Source: Streptomyces sp. LX-29
Lineage (GTDB): Bacteria > Actinomycetota > Actinomycetes > Streptomycetales > Streptomycetaceae
Direction: 5' to 3'
Length of the DNA stretch: 64,000 bases
Assembly (NCBI RefSeq): GCF_029541745.1
Contig: NZ_CP089746.1
Span: forward strand, 6,519,559-6,583,558
The translations under genes and the position numbers were made by a program. How positions within the stretch are numbered: the stretch's first letter is position 1; each line of letters starts with the position of its first letter. The notes under the pieces were generated by a model. It was not told the DNA's origin and searched no databases. It saw only the letters and a program-made list of their open reading frames with translations. This document shows, in pieces, positions 56,773 to 64,000 of this stretch.

Positions 56773-56892
56773 CCCGGCAACTTATCGCGGCCTCGCGCGA
56801 GCGCCATCGCGTCCTCGCGCGAGCGTCGTAGCGGCTCCGTACGAGCGCCGTAGTGGCTCCGCGCGAGCACCGTCGCGGGTGCTCGCACGACC

Positions 56893-56915
56893 TTCCATGA
56901 AGAACGCTCATGGAA
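56893..56915. promoter_or_regulatory. LysR-type binding box
   Basis: Perfect inverted repeat TTCCATGA-N7-TCATGGAA, containing T-N11-A, plus a third TTCCAT at 56923-56928. It lies between the divergent LysR and reductase genes. Upstream (56785-56880) are four GCGCGAGCGCCGTAG-like repeats of about 24 bp. Confidence 0.75.
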
Positions 56916-56977
56916 TCGGGCCTTCCATCAACGCGCGCCACTGCCCGAGGCCCCTCCCGGACCCTACGGTGATCGAC

Positions 56978-57976
56978 ATGTCCAGCAGAGCACGCGCCGT
57001 GCACCAGATCAGCAGGCCCCAGGGCTTCCCCACCGCCGCCGACTTCGCCTTCGTCGACGAGGCACTCCCCACCCCCGAGGAGGGGACCGCGCTGGTGGAG
57101 AACCTCTACCTGTCCGTCGACCCCTACCACCGCGAGGCGATGGACGGCCACTGGGAGCTGCACGCGCCCCTGGAAGGTCGCAGCATCGGCCGTGTCCTCG
57201 CCTCGCGCGCCGCCGGGCTCTCCGCCGGCGACATCGTCTTCCACCGCGAGGGGTGGCGTACCCACGCGCTCATACGCCCCGACGAGGCGCGCGTGATGCG
57301 CCCGGCCCCCGGAGTGCCGCTCAGCGCCTACCTGGGCGTGCTCGGCGGCACCGGTCTGAGCGCCTACGTCGGCCTCGTGGAGATCGCCCGGGTGCGCCCC
57401 GGCGACACCGTCTTCATCTCGGCCGCGGCCGGCGGAGTGGGCTCCGCGGCCGGACAGCTCGCCCGGCTGCTGGGCGCCGGCCGGGTCATCGGCAGCGCCG
57501 GCTCGGCCGCCAAGGTCAAGCACCTCACCGAAGACCTCGGCTTCGACGCCGCCTTCGACTACCACGACGGCCCCGTCGGCGAACTCCTGCGCCGCGCCGC
57601 CCCCGAGGGCATCGACGTCTACCTGGACAACGTCGGCGGCGACCATCTCGAAGGGGCGATCGCCGCCATGCGCGACCACGGGCGCATCGCCTGGTGCGGC
57701 GCGGTCGCCCAGTACAACAGCGCCGAACCGCCGCCCGCGCCGCGCAACCTCTTCGACGTGGTCGAGAAGAGCATCCGGCTGCAGGGCTTCCTGGTCCGCG
57801 ACTACCCCCACCTGCGCGACGAGTTGGAGGCGTTCCTGGTGCCGCACCTCCAGGCCGGACGGGCCGTGCCGGACGAGACGGTGGTGGAGGGCTTCGACAA
57901 CGTGGTGGACGCGTTCCTGGGGATGCTGCGCGGCGCCAACACCGGCAAGATGATCGTCAAGCTCGGCGAGGTCTGA
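56978..57976 (+). CDS. NADP-dependent medium-chain reductase (CurA/leukotriene-B4-dehydrogenase type)
   Basis: A 332-residue zinc-independent MDR protein. Motifs: NLYLSVDPYHREAM near the N-terminus, GGTGLSAYVGL, the NADP Rossmann motif SAAAGGVGSAAGQLARLLGA, DVYLDNVGGDHLEGAI and GAVAQYN. Such enzymes reduce the double bond of enones or alkenals using NADPH. The ATG is chosen; a GTG three codons earlier is possible and neither has a strong ribosome site. Probably under the divergent LysR regulator. Confidence 0.93.
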   Translation: MSSRARAVHQISRPQGFPTAADFAFVDEALPTPEEGTALVENLYLSVDPYHREAMDGHWELHAPLEGRSIGRVLASRAAGLSAGDIVFHREGWRTHALIRPDEARVMRPAPGVPLSAYLGVLGGTGLSAYVGLVEIARVRPGDTVFISAAAGGVGSAAGQLARLLGAGRVIGSAGSAAKVKHLTEDLGFDAAFDYHDGPVGELLRRAAPEGIDVYLDNVGGDHLEGAIAAMRDHGRIAWCGAVAQYNSAEPPPAPRNLFDVVEKSIRLQGFLVRDYPHLRDELEAFLVPHLQAGRAVPDETVVEGFDNVVDAFLGMLRGANTGKMIVKLGEV

Positions 57977-58120
57977 GCCCGCCCCGCGGCCCGTCCACCG
58001 GATGGGCCGGGAGCGGCGGTCCGCCGGGGTGTCAAGCCCCTCGGCGGACCTGTGGAGACGCCCGGATCCCGCCTGTGGATAACGAACCGCCGTTCGGCGG
58101 CGTCCGGTACGGTGGCGAGC

Positions 58121-59182
58121 GTGAGTCAGGAATCACGCCAGGCATCACGACAGGAACTGCACGCCGTCGAGTGGGCCGACGACGGCCTGCTGCTCATCGA
58201 CCAGACCCTGCTGCCCGACCGCCTGGAGCGGTTGCGGGTCACCGACGTGGACACCCTCGTCGACGCCATCCGGCGCCTGGTGGTGCGCGGCGCGCCGGCG
58301 ATCGGTGTGGCCGGCGCCTACGGGGTGGCGCTGGCGCTCCGGCAGGCGGAGCGCGCCGGCTGGGACCGCACGGCGCTGCTCGCCGCCATCGCGCGGATCC
58401 GCGAGGCCCGACCGACCGCCGTGAACCTGGCGGTCTGCGTCGACCGCGTGCTGCCCCTCCTCGACCAGGGCCCGGACGCGGTGCTGGCGGAGGCGCACGC
58501 CGTGCTGCGCGAGGACGAGCAGGCCAACCGCACCATGGCCGGGCACGGCGCGGACTGGCTGGTCAAGCGGGTCGGCGCGCTGCGCCCGCTGCGCCTGCTC
58601 ACCCACTGCAACACCGGCGCCCTGGCCACGGCCGGCTGGGGCACCGCGCTCGGCGTCATCCGCGAGCTGCACGCGCGCGACCTGGTGGAGGTCGTGTACG
58701 CGGACGAGACCCGCCCGCTGCTCCAAGGCTCTCGGCTCACCGCCTGGGAGCTGGCGCACGACGGCATACCGCACTACGTCCAGGCCGACGGCGCCGCCGC
58801 GGGCACCATCCTGCGCGGAGAGGTCGACGCGGCCGTCGTCGGCGCCGACCGCGTGGCCGCCAACGGTGACACCGCCAACAAGGTCGGCACCGTCGCCGTC
58901 GCCCTGGCCTGCGCCGAGGCGGGCATACCCTTCCTCGTCGCCGCGCCCACCACCACCGTCGACCTGGCCACCGCGAGCGGCGAGGGCATCCATATCGAGC
59001 TGCGCGGTGAGGACGAGGTGCTGGAGTGGGGCGGCCTGCGCACCGCCCCCGCCGTCTCGCGCGGCCACAACCCGGCCTTCGACGTCACCCCGGGCCGCCT
59101 GGTCACCGCCCTGGTCACCGAGCGCGGGGTGCTGGAGGTGGCGGCAGGCCAGCTCCCCGCCGACCACCTGCACGGGCCGTGA
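58121..59182 (+). CDS. mtnA: Methylthioribose-1-phosphate isomerase
   Basis: A 353-residue eIF2B-like sugar-phosphate isomerase of the methionine salvage pathway. It converts 5-methylthioribose-1-phosphate to the ribulose form. Signatures: RGAPAIGVAGAYG, THCNTGALATAGWGTALGVIR with catalytic Cys, ETRPLLQGSRLTAWEL and GADRVAANGDTANKVGT with catalytic Asp. The GTG start is placed by the family N-terminus; TACGGT just upstream could be a -10, so translation may be near-leaderless. It stands alone, convergent with glpD. Confidence 0.95.
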   Translation: MSQESRQASRQELHAVEWADDGLLLIDQTLLPDRLERLRVTDVDTLVDAIRRLVVRGAPAIGVAGAYGVALALRQAERAGWDRTALLAAIARIREARPTAVNLAVCVDRVLPLLDQGPDAVLAEAHAVLREDEQANRTMAGHGADWLVKRVGALRPLRLLTHCNTGALATAGWGTALGVIRELHARDLVEVVYADETRPLLQGSRLTAWELAHDGIPHYVQADGAAAGTILRGEVDAAVVGADRVAANGDTANKVGTVAVALACAEAGIPFLVAAPTTTVDLATASGEGIHIELRGEDEVLEWGGLRTAPAVSRGHNPAFDVTPGRLVTALVTERGVLEVAAGQLPADHLHGP

Positions 59183-59219
59183 CCATCCTGTGCGTGCCGT
59201 GACCGGCCGAGGGCACGGA

Positions 59220-59250
59220 TAAGGGGCACCCCCGAGAGGAGCGCCCCTTA
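59220..59250. terminator. Bidirectional stem-loop mtnA / glpD
   Basis: TAAGGGGC pairs with GCCCCTTA around a 15-base loop, midway between the convergent stops. Confidence 0.8.
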
Positions 59251-59271
59251 CCTCTGCTCAGACAGCCGGCG

Positions 59272-60882
59272 TCAGTTCTTCTTCTCCAGCATGTCCTTGA
59301 CCTTGGCGCGGACGTCCTCGGTGTCCAGGCCGCGGATGGTCAGCGTGGTGCGGCGGCGCAGCACGTCGTCGACGGTCTCGGCCCACTCGTGGTCCCGGGC
59401 GTAGGCGACCTGGGCCCAGATCTCCGGGGCGTCGGGGTGGATCCGCTCGGCGAGCGCCGCGTCCTCGTTGGCCAGCCGGGCGATGTCGAAGGAGAGCGAG
59501 CCGTAGTGCGTCGCCAGGTGGCGGGCGGTGTCGGCGGACATCCGCGGACCCGGGGTGCCGCCGTCCATGACCAGGCGGTGCGCCACGGCGTGCGGGTTGG
59601 CCAGGCCCGGCAGCGGGGCGTGCTTCGGCAGCTGGGACATCGGCTCCATGTCGTCCACGAGCGGCCGGCCGGGCAGCTGGGCCAGCTTGTTCATGACGGT
59701 GCGACCGATGTGGCGGAAGGTGGTCCACTTGCCGCCGGCTATGGAGAGCATCCCGGCCTTGCCCTCGGTGACGACCGTCTCGCGCTTGGCCTTGGCGGTG
59801 TCGCCGGGGCCGCCCGGCAGCACCCGGAGGCCGGCGAAGGAGTAGGTGATCAGGTCGCGGGAGAGCTGCTGGTCGCGGATGGAGAACGCGGCCTCGTCGA
59901 GGATCTGGGATATGTCCTTGTCGTTGACCGTCAGGTCCGCCGGGTCGCCCTCGTACTCCTCGTCGGTGGTGCCGAGCAGGAGCATGTCCTCCCACGGCAG
60001 GGCGAAGGTGATGCGGTACTTGTCGATCGGGGTGGCCAGCGCCGCCTTCCAGGGGGAGGTGCGCTTGAGGACCAGGTGCGCGCCCTTGGAGAGCCGGATG
60101 GACGGCGCCGCGTTCGGGTCCTCCATCTTGCGCAGGTGGTCCACCCACGGGCCGGTGGCGTTGAGCACCAGACGGGCGTCGACGCCGAACTCGGTGCCGT
60201 CGACGCGGTCCTTGAGCTCCGCGCCGGTGACCCGGCCCTCGGTGAAGCGCAGCCCGGTGACCTCGGCGTGGTTGAGGACGGTGGCGCCGGCCTCGGCCGC
60301 CGCGCGGACCGTCATCAGCGCCATGCGGCTGTCGTTCATCTGGCCGTCGCCGTAGACCGCGACCGCCTTGAGGTTGTCGGTGCGCAGCTCCGGCACGTCA
60401 CGCGCGGCCTTCTCGGGGCTGATGACGTGGCCGACACCGTCGCGGAAGGCGGACAGCGCGGAGTAGGCGAAGACGCCGGCGCCGAGCTTGGTCGCGCCGT
60501 GCGGGCCGCCCTTGTAGACCGGCAGGTAGAAGGTGAGCGGGCTGGCCAGGTGCGGGGCCACGTCACGGGAGACCGCGCGGCGCTCGAAGTGGTTCTCGGC
60601 GACCAGCTTGACCGCGCCGGTCTGGAGGTAGCGCAGGCCGCCGTGGAGCAGCTTGGAGGAGGCGGAGGAGGTGGCGCCGGCGAAGTCGCCGGCGTCCACC
60701 AGAGCGACCCGCAGGCCCGACTGCGCGGCATGCCAGGCGGTGGAGATGCCCAGGATGCCACCGCCGATCACCAGGAGGTCGTACGTCGCGTTGGACAGCC
60801 GGTCCCGGGTTTCGGCACGGCCCGGGTTCGAACCGGCAGTCGGGTGCGCTCCGATGGACGGAACGCTCTGCAGGGTGCTCAT
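59272..60882 (-). CDS. glpD: Glycerol-3-phosphate dehydrogenase (aerobic)
   Basis: A 536-residue FAD enzyme. The dinucleotide motif VIGGGILGISTAWHAA is at about residues 38-53. Family boxes follow: SSASSKLLHGGLRYLQ, RLSKGAHLVL, ALPWEDMLLLGTTDEEYEGDP and SIAGGKWTTFRHIGR. It oxidises glycerol-3-phosphate to dihydroxyacetone phosphate at the membrane, feeding electrons to menaquinone. Last gene of glpF-glpK-glpD, 13 bp after glpK. Confidence 0.97.
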   Translation of the reverse strand: MSTLQSVPSIGAHPTAGSNPGRAETRDRLSNATYDLLVIGGGILGISTAWHAAQSGLRVALVDAGDFAGATSSASSKLLHGGLRYLQTGAVKLVAENHFERRAVSRDVAPHLASPLTFYLPVYKGGPHGATKLGAGVFAYSALSAFRDGVGHVISPEKAARDVPELRTDNLKAVAVYGDGQMNDSRMALMTVRAAAEAGATVLNHAEVTGLRFTEGRVTGAELKDRVDGTEFGVDARLVLNATGPWVDHLRKMEDPNAAPSIRLSKGAHLVLKRTSPWKAALATPIDKYRITFALPWEDMLLLGTTDEEYEGDPADLTVNDKDISQILDEAAFSIRDQQLSRDLITYSFAGLRVLPGGPGDTAKAKRETVVTEGKAGMLSIAGGKWTTFRHIGRTVMNKLAQLPGRPLVDDMEPMSQLPKHAPLPGLANPHAVAHRLVMDGGTPGPRMSADTARHLATHYGSLSFDIARLANEDAALAERIHPDAPEIWAQVAYARDHEWAETVDDVLRRRTTLTIRGLDTEDVRAKVKDMLEKKN

Positions 60883-60895
60883 GAATAACTCCTCG

Positions 60896-62422
60896 TCAGC
60901 TCTCGTCGTCGATCCAGCCCATGGTCCGCTCGACGGCCTTGAGCCAGTTCTTGTACTCGCGGTCGCGGAGGTCCGCGTCCATACGGGGGGTCCACTCGGC
61001 TGCCCGGCGCCAGTTGGCGCGCAGCGCGTCGGTGTCCGGCCAGAAGCCGACGGCCAGGCCGGCGGCGTAGGCGGCGCCGAGGCAGGTGGTCTCGGCGACC
61101 ATCGGGCGCACCACCGGGGCGTCCAGGAAGTCCGAGAGCGTCTGCATCAGCAGGTTGTTGGAGGTCATGCCGCCGTCGACCTTGAGCGCGGTCAGCTCGA
61201 CGCCGGAGTCCTTGGTCATGGCGTCGGTGATCTCGCGGGTCTGCCAGGCGGTGGCCTCGAGCACGGCGCGCGCGATGTGCGCCTTGGTGACGTACCGGGT
61301 CAGACCGGCGATCACACCGCGGGCGTCGGAGCGCCAGTACGGGGCGAACAGACCGGAGAAGGCCGGCACGAAGTACGCGCCTCCGTTGTCCTCGACGGAG
61401 GAGGCCAGGGTCTCGATCTCGGCGGCGCTCTTGATGAGGCCCATCTGGTCGCGCATCCACTGCACCAGCGAACCGGTGACGGCGATCGAGCCCTCCAGGG
61501 CGTAGACCGGCTTCTCGTCGCCGATCTGGTAGCCGACGGTGGTCAGCAGGCCGCTGTAGGAGTTGATGACCTTCTCGCCGGTGTTCATCAGCATGAAGGT
61601 GCCGGTGCCGTAGGTGGACTTGGCCTCGCCCTCGGAGAAGCAGGTCTGGCCGAACAGGGCCGCCTGCTGGTCGCCGAGCGCGGAGGCGACCGCGACGCCG
61701 TCCAGGACGCCGCCCTTGACGGTGCCGTACACCTCGGCGGAGGACCGGATCTCCGGCAGCACGGCCGCCGGGATCTCCATCGATTCGAGGATCCGCTCGT
61801 CCCACTGCATGGAGTGCAGGTTCATGAGCATGGTGCGGGAGGCGTTGGTGACGTCGGTGACGTGGTGGCCGCCCTCGGCACCGCCGGTGAGGTTCCAGAT
61901 GACCCAGGAGTCCATGGTGCCGAAGAGGATGTCGCCGGCCTCGGCGCGCTCGCGCAGGCCCTCGACGTTGTCCAGCAGCCAGCGGACCTTGGGGCCGGAG
62001 AAGTACGAGGCGAGCGGGAGCCCGGTCTCGCGGCGGAAGCGGTCCTGACCGACGTTGCGGCCCAGCTCCTTGCAGAGCGCGTCGGTGCGGGTGTCCTGCC
62101 AGACGATGGCGTTGTGCACCGGCTCGCCGGTGTTCTTGTCCCACAGCAGCGTGGTCTCACGCTGGTTGGTGATGCCGATCGCCTTGACGTCGGCGGAGGT
62201 GATGCCGGCCTTCTCGATGGCGCCGGCGACGACCTCCTGGACGTTCTCCCAGATCTCGGTGGCGTTGTGCTCCACCCAGCCCGGCTTCGGGAAGATCTGC
62301 TCGTGCTCCTTCTGGTCGACGGAGACGATGCGGCCGTCGCGGTCGAAGACGATGCAGCGGCTGGAGGTGGTGCCCTGGTCGATCGCCGCGATGAACGGGC
62401 CGGTGGTGTGCGTGTCGGTCAT
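60896..62422 (-). CDS. glpK: Glycerol kinase
   Basis: A 508-residue FGGY kinase. N-terminal phosphate loop AIDQGTTSSRCIVFD; GWVEHNATEIWENV; GITNQRETTLLWD; YGTGTFMLMNTGEKV; C-terminal ATP motif ALKVDGGMTSNNLLMQ. It phosphorylates glycerol to glycerol-3-phosphate. Middle gene of the operon: 45 bp after glpF and 13 bp before glpD. Confidence 0.97.
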   Translation of the reverse strand: MTDTHTTGPFIAAIDQGTTSSRCIVFDRDGRIVSVDQKEHEQIFPKPGWVEHNATEIWENVQEVVAGAIEKAGITSADVKAIGITNQRETTLLWDKNTGEPVHNAIVWQDTRTDALCKELGRNVGQDRFRRETGLPLASYFSGPKVRWLLDNVEGLRERAEAGDILFGTMDSWVIWNLTGGAEGGHHVTDVTNASRTMLMNLHSMQWDERILESMEIPAAVLPEIRSSAEVYGTVKGGVLDGVAVASALGDQQAALFGQTCFSEGEAKSTYGTGTFMLMNTGEKVINSYSGLLTTVGYQIGDEKPVYALEGSIAVTGSLVQWMRDQMGLIKSAAEIETLASSVEDNGGAYFVPAFSGLFAPYWRSDARGVIAGLTRYVTKAHIARAVLEATAWQTREITDAMTKDSGVELTALKVDGGMTSNNLLMQTLSDFLDAPVVRPMVAETTCLGAAYAAGLAVGFWPDTDALRANWRRAAEWTPRMDADLRDREYKNWLKAVERTMGWIDDES

Positions 62423-62467
62423 GGTCTGCTGCTCTCCTGCGGAAGTCTCGGGAAGGGGGCCGGGGGG

Positions 62468-63253
62468 TTACGCGAACGCCAGCTTGTACAGACCGCCGGC
62501 GATGGCGCCGCCGATCAGCGGGCCGACGACGGGGATCCAGGCGTAGCCCCAGTCCGAGCCGCCCTTGTTGGGCAGCGGCAGGAGGGCGTGGACGATGCGC
62601 GGGCCCAGGTCACGGGCGGGGTTGATGGCGTACCCGGTGGGGCCGCCCAGGGACAGGCCGATGCCGACCACGGTGAAGGCGACGATCAGGATGCCGGTGC
62701 CGGAGAGGGCGAGGCCCTCGGTCAGACCGCTGGTGAGGATCAGCAGGACCAGCACGGCGGTGCCGATGATCTCGGTGGCGAGGTTCTGCACCACGTTGCG
62801 GATCTCGGGGCCGGTGGAGAACACGCCGAGCACGGGGCCGGCGGCGGGCTCGGTCTTCCGGTCGACCAGACCGGCGTGGTCGGCCTGCTCCTTGACCAGC
62901 TCCGGGTCGGTGAGGTGGGCCTGGAAGTGGCCGTAGTAGGCGAGCCAGGCCAGGGCGGCACCGATCATCGCGCCGAGCATCTGGCCGGCGAAGTAGACGG
63001 GGACATCGCCCCACTCGCCCGACTTGATGGCGACGCCGACCGTGACGGCGGGGTTGAGGTGCGCGCCGGAGAGAGGCGCGGAGATGTACGCACCGATGAG
63101 TACGGCGAAGCCCCACCCGAAGGTGATGGCGAGCCAGCCGGCCTCGAACGCCTTGGATCGCTTGAGCACGACGGCGGCGACGACGCCTGCGCCGAGCAGG
63201 ATGAGAACGGCGGTACCGATGGTCTCGCCGATGAAGATGTCGGAGCTGGACAC
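62468..63253 (-). CDS. glpF: Glycerol uptake facilitator (aquaglyceroporin)
   Basis: A 261-residue MIP channel with six membrane helices and the two pore motifs: NPA in GAHLNPAVTVGVA and NPA in GYAINPARDLGPR. The Asp after the second NPA-R marks a glycerol facilitator rather than a water channel. The GTG start has AAAGGAG six bases upstream; longer frames are non-coding. First gene of the operon. Confidence 0.95.
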   Translation of the reverse strand: MSSSDIFIGETIGTAVLILLGAGVVAAVVLKRSKAFEAGWLAITFGWGFAVLIGAYISAPLSGAHLNPAVTVGVAIKSGEWGDVPVYFAGQMLGAMIGAALAWLAYYGHFQAHLTDPELVKEQADHAGLVDRKTEPAAGPVLGVFSTGPEIRNVVQNLATEIIGTAVLVLLILTSGLTEGLALSGTGILIVAFTVVGIGLSLGGPTGYAINPARDLGPRIVHALLPLPNKGGSDWGYAWIPVVGPLIGGAIAGGLYKLAFA

Positions 63254-63365
63254 CCGCGACTCCTTTGTCCTTCGTCCAGGGGAAGGCGAACCCCGGCTCG
63301 TCCGGAGGTCCGCGCCCTCTCGGTGAGGGCGTTGGTCGGCCCGCGGCGAGTCCACCATAGCGAAT

Positions 63366-63388
63366 ATTGTCGTCAGGTGTTCGACAAT
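63366..63388. promoter_or_regulatory. Candidate GylR operator upstream of glpF
   Basis: ATTGTCG and CGACAAT, perfect 7-bp arms with a 9-base spacer, in an AT-rich patch 113 bp before glpF. In S. coelicolor the IclR-family regulator GylR controls this operon and is encoded just upstream; no gylR lies within the remaining 600 bp here. Confidence 0.55.
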
Positions 63389-63599
63389 GCCGACCGATGA
63401 ACGGCAGTTTTCTTCACCGTGAAGGACGCGTCAAGGGTTCTGGGGCCCAAAACTTCCGAGGAATCCGGGGGTCTAACCCGTGAGTAACCAAGGGGTCTGG
63501 AAGCGATAACGAAAGGGCTTCGGAAGGGTCCCGAAAGCGGGTCGCGGACCCGGTCGCGGACCCGGTCGAGGACGGTGCGGGGGAGAGGTCCGGTGGGTG

Positions 63600-63785
63600 G
63601 CCCGGAGCCCTGCGAGACCCGTTCGCCGGGACGGCCCGTCCGGCCGGGCGGCCCGTGCCCTGGGGTGGTTCGTTCGGCGGGGCGGCCGTTCGCCCAGACG
63701 GCTCGTTCGGCGGAGCGACTCGTTCGGCGGGACGGCCCGTTCGCCGGGGCGACTCGTTCGGCGGAGCCCGCTCGGTGGAGCGATG
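63600..63785. repeat. About 17-bp degenerate tandem repeat
   Basis: Seven or more imperfect copies of a CTCGTTCGGCGGAGCGA-like unit (16-18 bp). It lies in the gene-free right end (63389-64000), where all frames are repeat noise. Confidence 0.7.
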
Positions 63786-63934
63786 GCGTGGCGCGCCGGG
63801 AAACGGCGGCGGGGCGGCTTGTCGAGAGGGGGGCCGCTGGGGGCGGCGAGTCGGGGGCGGAGCCGGGATGGCTGGTGGCGCGGGCCCGGGGAGCGCCGGC
63901 GGGTCGGCCCCCGCCGCCCGGCGGCCTCAGCGGT

Positions 63935-64000
63935 GGCCGGCGCCTTCGGCCAGCCTGACAAGCGGCCGGCGCCTTCGGCCAGCCTGAGGAGCGGCCGGCG
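63935..64000. repeat. 29-bp tandem repeat running off the window
   Basis: GGCCGGCGCCTTCGGCCAGC begins units at 63935, 63964 and 63993, exactly 29 bp apart; the first two differ in three or fewer bases. No spacers separate the units, so this is not a CRISPR array. It may continue past the edge. Confidence 0.85.

Noticed and set aside
63935..64000. CRISPR array
   Set aside because: Units are directly adjacent with no spacers and no cas genes are present.

Overview
The window is about 72% G+C actinobacterial chromosome and almost certainly comes from a Streptomyces. The evidence is a short and a long chaplin gene (aerial hyphae), a mycothiol gene (mshC), a glpF-glpK-glpD glycerol operon, two XRE/DUF397 regulator pairs, a SARP regulator and many ATGA/GTGA gene overlaps. 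The right half (about 33-63 kb: peptidase, chaplins, DUF5703, RecD-like protein, aldo/keto reductase, F420 enzyme, CorA, phosphomutase, DUF3090, SCO1664 family, mshC, PAC2/ParJ-like, glp operon) looks like conserved core and, from memory, resembles the Streptomyces coelicolor SCO1659-SCO1675 neighbourhood. The left half is more accessory.

Layout. 0-4.2 kb: a CseABC-like lipoprotein/response regulator/sensor kinase set, then an ECF-like sigma factor with a small upstream gene and a partner. 4.2-7.2 kb: VOC protein, short-chain dehydrogenase, zinc alcohol dehydrogenase. 7.2-9.5 kb: first XRE/DUF397 locus with divergent small genes. 9.5-15.7 kb: the most interesting region. It has a 55-residue cysteine-rich precursor-like peptide followed on the same strand by a MauE-like redox membrane protein, a TlpA-like thioredoxin, an ABC exporter and a signal-peptidase homologue, with a SARP regulator divergent; direct repeats with 10-11 bp spacing lie between. 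This looks like a self-contained system for making, oxidising, exporting and cleaving a disulfide-rich peptide. 15.7-20.5 kb: a xanthine dehydrogenase-type operon with a fused Fe-S/molybdopterin subunit, next to a truncated cation/proton antiporter. 21.4-27 kb: cytochrome bd oxidase, a GMC oxidoreductase and a cyclase-family hydrolase.

28.66-33.25 kb is a decayed integrated element at a tRNA-Leu(GAG) gene. It has an att-like duplicate of the tRNA 3' end, a broken tyrosine integrase, a second XRE/DUF397 locus, a kinase-like protein and a glycine-rich-domain-like protein. The two XRE/DUF397 loci share a structured leader element upstream of their divergent small genes. At 44.76-46.05 kb an IS5-type element with a passenger gene sits exactly at the stop codon of a ferritin-like gene and restores that stop.

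54.9-59.2 kb carries a GntR/FadR-type regulator with a perfect operator palindrome, a LysR regulator divergent from a medium-chain reductase, and mtnA. The window ends with the glp operon and repeat-filled non-coding DNA. Much of the longer intergenic DNA is filled with degenerate GC-rich tandem repeats (periods 17, 27, 28, 29, 36 and 151 bp). No rRNA, CRISPR array or replication origin was seen.
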